Assembly (NCBI GenBank): GCA_946902985.2
Contig: OX336392.1
Span: 465,150,693 to 465,214,692, forward strand
Origin: Meconema thalassinum
Lineage: Eukaryota > Arthropoda > Insecta > Orthoptera > Tettigoniidae
Direction: 5' to 3'
Length of the DNA: 64,000 nt
Part shown: in pieces, positions 1 to 11,639 of the stretch
How positions within the stretch are numbered: position 1 is the stretch's first letter
Layout of the letters: each line of letters opens with the position of its first letter
Notes under the pieces: model-generated
Database searches by the model: none
The model's input: only the letters and a program-made list of their open reading frames with translations
What the model was told of the DNA's origin: nothing
Position numbers and translations under genes: made by a program

Positions 1-540
1 CAGAACGAAAAGTGAGCAGGAAAATACTTACAAAAAGGAACTCAGATTGAAACTACTCACAAACTGGTGAGCGGTAATACGTACATAAGGGAATTTCGAA
101 CGAAAATACTCACAAAAGGAATAGATCGAAAAATACGCACAAATTGGAGATGAAGTTCAAAATACGTAAAATATGCAACGTACAGTCGAAATACTTACAA
201 AATGCAAGTGAAATCAAAATACTTACAAAATGCAAATGAGATTGAAAATACGCACAAAATGTAATTTAAATTCAAAATACCCACACAATGCAATTGAGAA
301 TTAACTACTTGAACAAAGCGGGGTGGGTTGAAAATACAAAATGCAATTGAAATCCAAAATACTCACTAAAGTCCCATGCCCTATATTGAAAGACTTACTA
401 AAAAGCAATTTGGATTGTCAATCCTTACAAAATGCAATTGAGGTTGAAAACACTCACAAAATGCAATTGTGATGGAAAATAATTACAAAATGCAGCGGAG
501 ATAAGAAAAAACCTACAAAATGGAGTGTAGATGCAAAACA
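1..540 (-). repeat. V-form element, VNTR tract (fragment cut by window edge)
   Basis: This is a run of degenerate repeats of about 29 bp built on the words ACTTACAAAATGCAATT and GAAATTCAAAATA. The same tract forms the middle of every V-form element in the window. Neither the 3' hairpin tail nor the shared 5' body is present here, so this is a partial copy. Orientation is inferred by analogy with the other copies. Confidence 0.8.
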
Positions 541-1555
541 AGAAGTTCCGTAACGAACTAAAGAGCCTACTTTTCTTAAAATTTGAGATGCATACTAATC
601 TATATAGTGTGCCCGTTTAGACCGAAGTCCGGACGACCACATATGCATTTCACCAAAAATCAGTCAGCACGAGAATCTAAACATCCCAGGGCGCCATAAG
701 GGTTAAAGTGACTACAATAACACACACAAAAAAATGCTTAACGGGTTTTTCGATTCAACAATAAGGATAGAAGGAGATTTTCTGAAAATAGCACAATTCG
801 TAAAATTATCTCATTTTATTAAAATGTTTAAAAGTTGACTGAAGTAATGCCAAAATAGCATTGTGGGCGCATGACGGATCATACATTTATATACACAAAT
901 TTACAGATTCACCAACATATGAACACTTAGGCATTTGAAACGAAAGTTAGATTGTTAGTCCTGTTGACTTCGTTCAAAAGAATTATTAACAATCGGAGGG
1001 TTTTCAGTGCAAATTGAATTGTCCATCCTGATTCCTAACTCTTAAGTATTCACACGTTGAAATGAAATAGTTTCACTCGATGAAAAAAATCACTTCTTTG
1101 TTTTTCAAATAGTAGCAGAAAATTAACTAACACTTTTTTCCAGGAATCAATACCTCGAAATTGGTTCAAATATTAAGTCATAACACAAAATATAACACAA
1201 TATTAATTACATGGACATTCGAGCATGGATTCGAAGAACTTCGATAAACAGAAAAATATTTATTGTACCATCTGTTCTCGATCCAAAATTATTCTGAGTT
1301 CTTGACTCAATTAGCAATATTATGGTCAAAATTATATTATTAACAAAGCATCAATTCTATTAAATATTGATGTAACCATTCAATTATTTAAATATCACTT
1401 GGAAATATTATTTAGAAAATATCACAAAAATAATATTATTTGTTGCTATTATCAAAATTACAATTCTTTGACAGAATGTCAAAATGTTAATCATCTCATT
1501 AATTTACATAATGTTTATATTTTTAACAGGATCACAAATATCCTATAAATTTTAG
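541..1555. other. Unassigned AT-rich sequence
   Basis: I see no credible coding frame, RNA gene or repeat family member here. Base composition is strongly AT, with short stretches of ATATT and AATATT. It is the target sequence into which the next S-form inserted. Confidence 0.5.
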
Positions 1556-1567
1556 TGGTTGTTAAGA

Positions 1568-2305
1568 TGATGATGATGATGATAATTGCTGTTTTAAGGG
1601 GCCTAACATCTAGGTTATCGGCCCCTGATGGTTTGTGTGATCGTGAAGATGAAAATGAAAAGCGAACTTAAAACTAAAACTAACTACTAACCTACATACT
1701 AGAAGAAGAAATGGAAAACTAAAGGAGAATAAGGCAAATAAAAGGACAGAAGGAAAAGAAATGCCCTCAACCCTCGGAGAAGGCGGATTGAGGGACTTGG
1801 AAGGAAGGAGAGCCATGAAAGGCAGATAGGAAAGTGAAAGAGGAGAGGGTCCGCCCCAAAGGTAAGGGACAACAGGGGAAAACGGACCCAGCTCAGGAAT
1901 CCCTCGGGGTCGCCAACTCCCGAACTCACCAGCCGTGAGCCCCTGAGGGTGTAGCATTATCTAGGGTGCACCAGAAATGGTGGGGCTACATACACCCTGC
2001 CTCCTTGAGGGCCTAGAGCACAAGGCAGGAGGTAAAAGGAAGAGAAAAAGAAGGCTGACCCCTCGCAGAAGGAGGGTATCAGAAAAGATGAGACAAGGGC
2101 CAATTAAGGCGGGAAAGGAAGAGACTCCCTAGGCCTCGGATACCCTAATACCGTCGGGGTCAGAAGAGAACAAGAGTTGACCAAGTGAGGTCGACAGGAA
2201 AGAAGACAGAGAGGAGCCCGGCACAAGTAAGTGGAAGCAATGCCGGACTCAGCTGGGGCCCCGTGGTCGCCAACCCACGCCCACAAGATGTGAGCCCCTG
2301 GGGGA
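1568..2305 (-). mobile_element. Complete S-form non-autonomous retroelement
   Basis: The element reads 5' to 3' on the minus strand. It starts with a CCCCCAGGGGCTCAC head near 2305 and ends in the GGGGCC/GGCCCC hairpin and an ATC triplet tail near 1568. The 12-bp direct repeat TGGTTGTTAAGA flanks it at 1556-1567 and 2306-2317, which is a target-site duplication as made by target-primed reverse transcription. It has no RT or endonuclease frame. Open frames across it recur only because the repeat recurs. Confidence 0.9.
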
Positions 2306-2317
2306 TGGTTGTTAAGA

Positions 2318-4100
2318 ATTAATAGTTTTAATTTTTAATGTCATCGGCCCATTCGATTTAAAGGTGTCAAAATTCACATTATCATAATTAGCATCTAGAC
2401 AACGGTAAAGTCTTCTCATAATGAAAGGTAAATGTTAATAACAAAATCCGGGTCAACAATTACTGGGAAATATTTATAGAACACGTGGGTAAACTGTGAA
2501 TTGGCTATGATGGTTCCATAAAATAACCCTTGGTTATAAATTCGACGAAAGTGTGGCTTGCAACAATATTTCAACTCCCCAATACATTATTTTAAAGTCA
2601 TCCAACCTACAATATGGTTGATTCTCCATTATAACACTACCTCATTCCTGCGACTTAAATTGCACAATCAGAATGGTATATTTAACTATTTCCACACACA
2701 CAATAATTTCTTCCCAAATTATACATAATAATCAAGCCTTTGCTTGTTGCTCAAACTGGAGGATTTATAAGCTTGCGAGCTCCTCAATGAGTTTAAAGTA
2801 ATTTTACCATCAGTTTTAACATTAATAATTCCACACCGTGCCTATTTCTAGCCAAACGTTCTATCACAAGACGTTGCTCATAATGATTTTATATTTATAC
2901 AAACTCTAGTAAAACCCTATTTTATACATTCTATTTGCTTCCCGTATCATTACTTCCCGTGTCTTCTAAAAGATTTAGCTGCATAATGCAAGTGTGAACT
3001 GTTCCCATAGAATTATTCTGTTAGTTGAATGTGGGCATGCGTTAACCACTAGCCTTCGGAAAATAAGTATCCGATCTAGCAAACTGTTTTAAATATCCAC
3101 TTCATAAATCACACTACATGATATGATTATTAGAAAATATAAATCATAATTATTATTATTATCTCAGCAAAATATTGAAAAAAAATATTATTAAATCAGC
3201 ATTATTATTATTTCCACAAATGGAATTAACGTTGCTAAACTGTTCGGGAAATACCATCCTCGACTTCTTAAATGTGGATAAACATCCATTCCTCAACTAA
3301 AATTTATTATTAAATTTACAGTTACGACGGTTGATGACCGCGATTAGAAAAAAATATCAAAATCAAATAAATGCTCGTTTTGCTCGTCCAATAATTCAAA
3401 TCATGTACTTCTCATGTCTGAGTGTAAAAACTGCTCAGATCAAGGTTTCCCATGCCTCGCATAAATATTTGCAACATCAAAAATATCGAAGAAAAAATAT
3501 GTGTTGGCAAGACTGTAGAAAAATGAGAATTCCAGCTAACTAGGCATAAAAATAATGCAAAATGTAGCTTACATTCTTGTAATCTTGATGCAGGTAATCT
3601 GGTCAGAACCAGACTATTCCAGTCTTCTGTCCCCCATTTGGACACGTACTTAAATTCTCGTATCGGCCTCCATTATATACCCGCATGATGTCTAACCAGA
3701 CATAGCGGTATTCGTACTCGTTGCCTGATAATCTTGATAAAAACTGTTTGTAATATTAGCTGTTTCAACAGCTGAAGTAATTTTCCTGATAGGGGCAAGG
3801 TCGAAATGATCCATGATGCAAAATACCAGATTGTAACGTGACCCAACTGTGATGCATTCAGTACTCTTACAATCTTATTCAGCACCGGTACAAGTTCTGA
3901 TGTTCAAGTCCCTGGGCAGAGTTTCTCACTCTCCAGACAATGCTAGGCATGCTGGTTTCCCTATGTCGGCTAAATGAACTGAACCGTGCAAGAATGGTAT
4001 GTGAAAAGTACAGACTTATCTTGGTTGGTCAAATAGTTACCAAGACAAAAGCTTGTTCTGGTCATTGGATACACATAATCCAGTTTAAATATTAGTGGAC
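2318..4100. other. Unassigned AT-rich sequence
   Basis: I find no supported gene in this stretch. Short open frames exist on both strands but lack family motifs or codon structure. The right end grades into a decayed reverse transcriptase. Confidence 0.45.
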
Positions 4101-4472
4101 AGTGGAAAGAAAATATAGACAACCACCGACCCATAAGCTTGCAAGATGGGCTCGGCAAAATTTTCGAAAGAGTACTACACACACCCAGTTCATAAAAGAA
4201 GCTCTCCCGAACGAACAATTCGGCTTCCGGCCTGAACATTCAATACACAGCAACTAATTAGGGTCATTAATATGATCACCAGATCACTAAATCACAATAG
4301 AGCGAGACCCATAGTCTAATTGGATATCGCCCAGGCGTTCGACCGTGTGTGGATGGCGGGATTACTCCTTAAGCACAGACGCCTCAACATAGACAATTCC
4401 TACTGGAGGCTCCTCCACAGCTACCTAAGCCAACAAAAATTCTACGTTAGTGTCCACAACCAGGAATCGAGA
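4101..4472 (+). pseudogene. Jockey-like LINE reverse transcriptase remnant
   Basis: Translation on the plus strand, with frame changes, gives reverse transcriptase landmarks in order. NHRPISLQDGLGKIFERVL falls near 4110, EALPNEQFGFRPEHSIHSNQL near 4200, and LDIAQAFDRVW followed by GLLLKHRRLNIDNSYWRLL near 4320-4420. These are the fingers and the first palm motif of jockey-type non-LTR RTs. The frame changes and in-frame stops show it is dead. It stops abruptly at the next element, so the YxDD catalytic part is missing. Confidence 0.75.
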
Positions 4473-4473
4473 T

Positions 4474-5127
4474 AATGATGATGATAATTGTTGTTTTAAG
4501 GGGCCCAACATCTAGGTTATCGGCCCCTAATGGTCTGGGTGATAGCAAAAGTGACAATAAAATGGAAAACACAACGAAAATTACGTTCGACTGAAAATAC
4601 TTAAAAAATGGAACTCAGATTGAAACGACTCACAAAATGTAGATTGGAAATACTTACAAAAGGGAATTTAGAAGAAAATACTCACAAAAGGAATAGATAG
4701 AAAAAACACTCACAAAATGCAATTCACAGTCGAAATACTTACAAAATGCAATTGAAATTAAAAATACATAATGCAATTTAGATTGAAAAAGGCCGGTTCA
4801 GTTCAAAATACTCACTAAGTGCAATTGAAATTAGAAATATTCACAAAATACAATTGAAAATGCTTACAAAATGTATGATAGATTCAAACTACTCATTTGG
4901 ATTGACAATACTTACAAAATGCAATTTAGATTGAAAGTACTTACAAAATGTAATTTAGATTCAAAATACTCACAAAATGCAATTGAAATTCAAAATGCTC
5001 ACTAAAATGTCCTGCTCTTACATTGAAAGACTTACTAAAAAGCAATTTAGATCGTCAATCCTTACAAAATGCAATTGAGGTTGCAAACACTCGCAAAATG
5101 CTATTTAGATCGAAAAGACTTACAAAA
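4474..5127 (-). mobile_element. V-form element, 3' part only
   Basis: It begins on the low side with the triplet tail and the hairpin tail, then carries about 550 bp of the ~29-bp repeat tract. The shared 5' body is absent. The tract ends directly at the triplet tail of the next S-form at 5128. Confidence 0.8.
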
Positions 5128-5209
5128 TGATGATGATGATGATGATGATGATAATTGTTGTTTTAAGGGGCCTAACATCTAGGTTATCGGCCCCTGATGG
5201 TTTGGGTGA
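5128..5209 (-). mobile_element. S-form O1, 3' tail segment
   Basis: Triplet repeat plus hairpin tail plus the S-form word GATGGTTTGGGTGAT. The element is then interrupted by a CR1-like LINE and resumes near 7656. Later pieces of O1 lie at about 7656-7918 and 9399-9787. Confidence 0.75.
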
Positions 5210-5417
5210 TTAGATTAGATTAGATAGATTTATTTTGACTGGCAAGATTAGGGCCATTGGGCCCTCTCTTCCATCTAACCAGATTATACAAATAATAAAT
5301 GATGAACAATACAAATACAACTTAAATCTAACAATATTACAATGTTGATATAATATAAAATACATATGAAATGGATTAGCTTGATAATATACAATACAAA
5401 TACAACTTAAATCTAAC

Positions 5418-6167
5418 ATGATGATGATGATGATAATTGTTGTTTTAAGGGGCCTAACATCTAGGTTATCGGCCCCTGATGGTTTGGGTGATCGTGAAGA
5501 TGATAATGAAGAGTGAACTTAAAAAAAAAAAAAAAAAAAAACTAACTACTAACCTACATACTAGAAGAAGAAATGGAAAACTAAAGGAGAATAAGGCAAA
5601 TAAAGGACAGATGGAAAAGAAATGCCCTCAACCCTCGAAGAAGGCGGATTGAGGGACTTGGAAGGAAGGAGAGCCATGAAAGGCAGATAGGAAAGTGAAA
5701 GAGGAGAGGGTTCGCCCCAAAGGTAAGGGACAAAAGGGGAAAACGGACCCAGCTCAGGAATCCCTCGGGGTCGCCAACTCCCGAACTCACCAGCCGTGAG
5801 CCCCTGAGGGTGTAGCATTATCTAGGGTGCACCAGAAGTTGTGGGGCTACATACACCCGGCCTCCTTAAGGGCCTAGAGCACAAGGCAGGAGGTAAAAAG
5901 AAGAGAAAAAGAAGGCTGACCCCTCGCAGAAGGAGGGTATCAGAAAAGATGATACAAGGGCCAATTAAGGCGGGAAAGGAAGAGACTCCCTAGGCCTCGG
6001 ATACCCTAATACCGTCGGGGTCAGAAGAGAACAAGAGTTGACCAAGTGAGGTCGACAGGAAAGAAGACAGAGAGGAGCCCGGCACAAGTAAGTGGAAGCA
6101 ATGCTGGACTCAGCTGGGGGCCCCGTGGTCGCCAACCCACGCCCACAAAATGTGAGCCCCTGGGGGG
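5418..6167 (-). mobile_element. Complete S-form inside the CR1-like LINE
   Basis: The 750-bp unit is bounded by TTAAATCTAAC at 5407-5417 and 6168-6178. The hairpin tail is at 5449-5476, with GGGGCC and GGCCCC arms. The head reads CCCCCCAGGGGCTCAC on the minus strand at about 6167. This copy defines the S-form ends precisely because its host sequence is clearly continuous across the insertion. Confidence 0.93.
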
Positions 6168-6502
6168 TTAAATCTAACAATTTTACAATTTTTATACAAT
6201 ATAAAATACATATTAACGGGATTAGCTTGGTGGTGTAGGCTGTTAATTGTTGCATTGTTAGGGCGAATAACTAAGATACTTAGGAGTAAGTTTAAAATTA
6301 CAGTAAGGTAAAGGAAATAGGCTACTGAAAAAAAGTAGACTAATGATGGTGATGAAGATGATGATGAAGATAATTAGTCGTTACTGAAGGAGGTTATTTA
6401 GATATCTAAATAGAGAGTAAATGAGAAAGTGAGAATTGGAAAGTTTGAATATATGTAATACGACGTAAGAATATAAGCATAAATGTTGAGTTCAACTTTC
6501 AT

Positions 6503-7651
6503 TTACTTAGTGAGTATGTACTGCTGGCAACGCTGCTTGAAGCTGGACGGGGTTGCTCCTCTGACAGAGCGAGGCAGATTGTTCCACAGTCGTGCAGTAG
6601 CAACAACGAAGGAGTTGGTATAGCGTACTGTGCGGTGTATGGGTATCAGCGAGAGTGTGTCGTTTCTTGACCGGGTTCCAAGAGTATGCTCGTACGAGAG
6701 GCGGTGAAGCTGAGAGTGCAGGTAAGCTGGAGTTGAAGTTGAGAGTATTTGTTGAAGAATACATAAAGAATGGAGGTCGCGGCGTTGATTTAGACGTAAC
6801 CAGTTAAGTTGCTCATAAGCGGGGGTGACATGGTCATAGTACCGTAAATTAAATATGTAGCGTACACAGGCATTTTGTGCATGTTGGAGTTTGTTTTTAA
6901 GAGTAACAGTGAGATCTTTGTATACCACATCGCAGTAATCAAAATGAGGCAATATTAGGGAGGAAACAAGTCGTTCCTTTAATACACGAGAGAAAATATT
7001 CCAGAATCTTCTAAGTGAATTCAATGCGGAAAATACTTTTCTGGAAACATTGCAGACGTGCTGCGTCCAGGAAAGATGTTTATCTATAATAACGCCTAGA
7101 TCTTTAACTGACTCACGGAATTCGATTGGGGAATCGCACAAGCGTAATTTTGGTAATGTGGATTCATTTTTTAGTTTTAGGAGGATTTTCGGGTGGGAGA
7201 TTATGATTGCTTGGGTTTTAGCCTCATTGAGTCGTAGTCCATGTAAGCGAGTCCAGTTACAGATTTCAGTTAAGACTTCATTAAAGGTGCCGATTGCTTC
7301 CGATAGTTTTTCTGGTGCTGAATGCAGGTAGATGTGTACATCATCAGCATATAGGTGGTGTTTGCATTTAGTGATTGATGACGGAATGTCGTTTATATAT
7401 ATTGAAAACAGGAGCGGTCCAAGGACTGACCCCTGAGGGACTCCTCTCTCAACTGGACGCCATGAAGACATTTGATTTAAGTTAATTTTAACACATTGTT
7501 GACGTCCACGTAGATAAGAGTCCATCCATTGGATGCTGTTCTTGGAGAGATGAATTTTAAATAGACAAGAGAGTAATATGTCATGGTCAACAGAATCGAA
7601 GGCTTTACTGAAATCAAGCAGTGTTAGGATTGTTACTAGCCCACTGTCCAT
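6503..7651 (-). pseudogene. CR1-like non-LTR reverse transcriptase, C-terminal 382 residues
   Basis: The open frame of 382 residues holds RT palm motifs in order: LLDFSKAFDSVDHDIL near residue 11, GVPQGSVLGPLLFSIYIND near 70-88, and YADD near 100. The last 150 residues form the conserved tail of CR1/L2/Daphne-type RTs, ending in SFKQRCQQYILTK. No RNase H domain is present, which separates it from LINE-A and LINE-B. The endonuclease and RT fingers are missing through 5' truncation at about 7655. The remaining frame has no stop, so the copy is moderately young. It cannot act alone. Confidence 0.85.
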
Positions 7652-7655
7652 GTGG

Positions 7656-7918
7656 ACATGAAAAAGAAATGCAAACTTAAAACTAAAACTACTAACCTAC
7701 ATACTAGAAGAAGACATGGAAAACGAAAGGAGAAGAAGGCAAATAAAGGACAAGAGGAAAAGAAATGCCCTCAACCCTCGAAGAATGCGGATTGAGGGAC
7801 TTGGAAGGAAGGAGAGCCATGAAAGTGAAAGAGCAGAGGGTCCTCCCCAAAGGTAAGGGACAAAAGGGGAAAACGGACCCAGCTCAGTAATCCCTCGGGG
7901 TCACCAACTCCCAAACTC
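7656..7918 (-). mobile_element. S-form O1, middle segment
   Basis: S-form sequence from the CATACTAGAAGAAG region through GGTCCTCCCCAAAGG to CCAACTCCCAAACTC. It is the continuation of O1 after the CR1-like LINE and is interrupted again by a complete V-form. Confidence 0.8.
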
Positions 7919-9398
7919 GTTGATGATGATGATGATAATTGTTGTTTTAAGGGGCCTAACATCGAGGTTATCGGCCCCTAATGATCTGGGTGATAGCGAA
8001 AATGATAATGAAATGGAAACCAGAACAAAATTATCTAAGACGGAAAATACGTACAAAAAGGAACTCACATGGAAACAACTCACAATATGGTCTTACAAAA
8101 GGGAATTTAGAACGAAAAGGTGCACAAAAAGAATAGATTGAAAAAGGCCCACAAAACGTAGGCTAGATTCAAAATACGTACAAAATGCAAAGTAGCGTCG
8201 AAATACTTACAAAATGCAACTGAAATTCAAAATACTTACAAAATGCAAATGAGATCGAAATTACGTACAAAATGCAATTGAGGTTCAAAATACTTACAAA
8301 ATGCAATTGAAATTGAAAATACACAATGCAATTCAGATTGAAATATCCCAGTTCCAATCCAAATTATTCACACAAAGTGCAATTGAAATTCAAAATACTT
8401 ACAAAATGCAATTGAAATTGAAAATGCTTACAAAATGTACGGTAGATTCAAACGACTCATGTGGATTGACAATACTTACAAAAAGCAATTTAGATTGAAA
8501 ATACTTGACAAATGTAATTTAGATTCAAAATACCCACAAAATGCAATTGAGAATCAAAATATGTGCAAAATGCCCACCAAACAAAATGCAATTTAGATTC
8601 AAAATTCGTGCGAAATGCGGTTTTGGTTGAAAATACTTACAAAATGCAATTGAAATTCAAAATACTCACTAAAATGCCCTGACGCCTGCATTGAAAGACT
8701 TACTAAAAAGCAATTTAGATTGTCAATCTTTACAAAATGCAATTGAGGTTGAAAACAATCGCGAGATGTAATTTAGATCGAAGAGACTAACAAAATGCAA
8801 CAAAGATCAAAAATGCCTTTAAAAAAATGGTAAAAGGGAATTTAGATACAAGGTGATTCGAGTAACAAAAACAGTGCGGGAATCTTAAAGAGAAAAGGAA
8901 ATAGAAGGAAAAGAGGAGAGGAGAGGGGAGAGAGGAGAAGGTCCGCCCCAAAGGGAAGGGACAAAAAGGGGAAAACGGACCCAGCTCAGGAATCCCTCGG
9001 GGTCGCCAACGCCCGAACTCACCAGCCGTGAGCCCCTGAGGGTGTAGCATTATCGACGGTGCACCAGAAGTGGTGGGGCTACATACACCCTGCCTCCTTA
9101 AGGGCCTTGAGCACAAGGCAGGAGGTAAAAGGAAAAGAAAAAGAAGGCTGACCCCTCGCAGAAGGAGGGAATCAGAAAAGATGAGACAAGGGCCAATGAA
9201 GGCGGGAAAGGAAGAGACTCCCTAGGCCTCGGATACCCTAATACCGTCGGGGTCGGAAGAGAACAAGAGTTGACCAAGGGAGGTCGACAGGAAAGAAGAA
9301 AGAGAGGAGCCCGGCACAAGTAAGTGGAAGCAATGCCGGACTCAGCTGGGGCCCCGTGGTCGCCAACCCACTTCCCACTAGATGTGAGCCCCTGGGGG
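7919..9398 (-). mobile_element. Complete V-form composite retroelement
   Basis: This 1480-bp unit is flanked by the 13-bp repeat AACTCCCAAACTC at 7906-7918 and 9399-9411. On the minus strand it has three parts. The 5' body of about 500 bp is shared with the S-form. The centre holds some two dozen ~29-bp repeats at about 8110-8830. The last ~80 bp carry the hairpin (7951-7978) and triplet tail. It has no coding capacity. It is the reference copy for V-form ends. Confidence 0.93.
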
Positions 9399-9787
9399 AA
9401 CTCCCAAACTCACCAGCCGTGAGCCCCTGAGGGTGTAGCACTTTCTATGGTGCACCAGAAGTGATGGGGCTACATACACCCTACCTCCATGAGGGCCTTG
9501 AGCAGAAGGCAGGAGATAACAGGAAAAAAAAAGAAGGCTGATCCCTCCCAGAAGGAGGGGATCAGGGAAGAGGAGACAAGGGCCAATTAAGGCGGGAAAG
9601 GAAGAGACTCCCTAGGCCTCAGATACCCTTATACCGTCGGGGTCGGAAAAGAACAACAGTTGATCAAGGGAGGTCGACAGGAAAGAAGAGAGAGAGGAGC
9701 CCAGCACACGTAAGTGGAAGCAATGCCAGACTCGGCTGGGGTCCCGTGGTCGCCAACCCACGTCCCACCAGATGTGTGCCCCTTGGG
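9399..9787 (-). mobile_element. S-form O1, 5' segment
   Basis: Continuation of O1 after the V-form: from CACCAGCCGTGAGCCCC to the head near GTGTGCCCCTTGGG at 9787. Many single-base differences from the young copies show it is older than the elements nested in it. Confidence 0.75.
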
Positions 9788-9935
9788 TTACCTGCCGTGA
9801 GCCCATGAGGGTGTAGCACTATCCAGCGTGCGCCAGAATTGTGGGGCTACACACACCCTAACTGCTTTATGGCCTTCAGCAGAATGCAGGAGACATTAGG
9901 GAAAGAAAAACAAGAAGTTTGACCCCTCAAAGAAG
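9788..9935 (-). mobile_element. Old S-form body fragment
   Basis: About 150 bp of diverged S-form body, from TGCCGTGAGCCCATGAGG to TTTGACCCCTCAAAGAAGG. It is cut on the right by the tail of the next V-form. Confidence 0.65.
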
Positions 9936-11404
9936 GATGATGATGATAATTGTTGTTTTAAGGGGCCTAACATCGAGGTTATCGGCCCCTAATGATCTGG
10001 GTGATAGCGAAAATGATAATGAAATGGAAACCAGAACAAAATTATCGAAGACGGAAAATACGTACAAAAAGGAACTTACATGGAAACAACTCACAATATG
10101 GTCCTACAAAAGGGAATTTAGAACGAAATGTTGCACAAAAAGAATAGATTGAAAAAGACCCACAAAACGTAGGCTAGATTCAAAATACGTACAAAATGCA
10201 AAGTAGCGCCGAAATACTTACAAAATGCAACTGAAATTCAAAATACTTACAAAATGCAAATGAGATCGAAATTACGTACAAAATGCAATTGAGGTTCAAA
10301 ATACTTACAAAATGCAATTGAAAATGAAAATACACAATGCAATTCAGACTGAAATATCCCAGTTCCAATCCAAATTATTCACAAAGTGCAATTGAAATTC
10401 AAAATACTTACAAAATGCAATTGAAATTGAAAATGCTTACAAAATGTACGGTAGATTCAAACGACTCATGTGGATTGACAATACTTACAAAAAGCAATTT
10501 AGATTGAAAATACTTGACAAATGTAATTTAGATTCAAAATACCCACAAAATGCAATTGAGAATCAAAATATGTGCAAAATGCCCACCAAACAAAATGCAA
10601 TTTAGATTCAAAATTCATGCAAAATGCGGTTTTGGTTGAAAATACTTACAAAATGCAATTGAAATTCAAAATACTCACTAAAAGGCCCCGCAACCTGCAT
10701 TGAAAGACTTACTAAAAAGCAATTTAGATTGTCAATCTTTACAAAATGCAATTGAGGTTGAAAACAATCGCGAGATGTAATTTAGATCGAAAAAAAACTT
10801 ACAAAATGCAACATAGATCAAAAATGGCTTAAAAAATCGCTAAAAAGGGAATTTAGATACACGGTGATTCGAGTAACAAAAACAGTGCGGGAATCTTAAA
10901 GAGAAAAGGAAATAGAAGGAAAAGAGGAGAGGAGAGGGGAGAGAGGAGAAGGTCCGCCCCAAAAGGAAGGGACAAAAAGGGGAAAACGGACCCAGCTCAG
11001 GAATCCCTCGGGGTCGCCAACGCCCGAACTCACCAGCCGTGAGCCCCTGAGGGTGTAGCATTATCGACGGTGCACCAGAAGTGGTGGGGCTACATACACC
11101 CTGCCTCCTTAAGGGCCTTGAGCACAAGGCAGGAGGTAAAAGGAAAAGAACAAGAAGGCTGACCCCCCACAGAAGGAGGGTATCAGGAAAGATGAGACAA
11201 GGGCCAATTAAGGCGGGAAAGTGAAAGACTCCCTAGGCCTCAGATATCCTAATACCGTCGGGGTCGGATGAGAACAAGAGTTGGCCAAGGGAAGCCGACA
11301 GAAAAGGTGACAGTGAGGTGCCCGGCACAAGTGGAAGCAATGGCGGACTCAACTGGGGACCAGTGGACGCCAACCCACGTACCGCTAGTCGTGAGCCCTT
11401 GGGG
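9936..11404 (-). mobile_element. V-form element, near full length
   Basis: Triplet tail at 9936, hairpin at about 9961-9988, VNTR tract to about 10830, then the shared body to a GAGCCCTTGGGG head at 11404. The 3' three quarters is almost the same as the V-form at 7919-9398. I could not find matching direct repeats at the two ends. The 5' body carries several different bases, so this copy may have been rearranged or recombined. Confidence 0.85.
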
Positions 11405-11639
11405 AGAAAATGTTTATAAATGTTGGTTCATTACATATTTAAATGCAAATTAAAGAAACTACATTTATGTTCAATATTATGGCGAAAAGGAGCAATGGTA
11501 CATGAATAGACTAAAATGGAGAGCGCTCGTAAATCACACCCGGGAAACTGGAATGGAGACTTGATGATGATGATGATTATAGTGAGAGAAATGGAAATCG
11601 ACTTTTTGTGATCATGTGTACATCACCTTTATACAAAGT
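11405..11639 (+). other. Short stretch ending in a TGA triplet run
   Basis: A short frame from 11502 reads MNRLKWRALVNHTRETGMET and then runs into repeated TGA codons at 11562-11578. A short basic peptide followed by a triplet run looks like the 3' end of another LINE on the plus strand. That is a guess from appearance only. I see nothing else here. Confidence 0.25.

Larger units (their letters stand above)
5210..7655 (-). mobile_element. CR1-like LINE, 5'-truncated, split by an S-form
   Basis: The element lies on the minus strand. Its 3' end is a GATTA-type pentanucleotide repeat at about 5205-5225, its 3' untranslated region spans 5210-5417 and 6168-6502, and its RT frame spans 6503-7651. 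An S-form sits inside the 3' region with the 11-bp repeat TTAAATCTAAC on both sides. The LINE is itself inside S-form O1, because S-form sequence stops at about 5209 and continues at about 7656. The 5' end is lost upstream of the RT palm. Confidence 0.8.

Noticed and set aside
1610..1957. Recurring frames starting MLHPQGLTAGEFGSWRPRG (also at 5561, 8787, 15254, 51253, 57254, 62720 and elsewhere) as a gene family
   Set aside because: They are translations of the S/V body, recur only because the repeat recurs, exist in two overlapping frames at once, and run into different sequence in each copy.
3331..3645. Overlapping frames on both strands near 3331-3645 as host exons
   Set aside because: No splice signals with consistent frame, no motif, and AT-rich composition like the surrounding sequence.
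8169..8357. Frames such as MELGYFNLNCIVYFQFQLHF across the ~29-bp arrays
   Set aside because: They are read-through of the VNTR; the phase shifts between copies and no copy has a consistent start or stop.
8110..8830. CRISPR array, because units are about 29 bp and regularly spaced
   Set aside because: The units are degenerate, have no separate unique spacers, are present in many V-form copies, and the genome is eukaryotic.
11564..11578. Another S/V tail in the opposite orientation, because of the GATGATGATG run
   Set aside because: The hairpin arms GGGGCC/GGCCCC are absent, so the triplet run alone is not evidence of the family.
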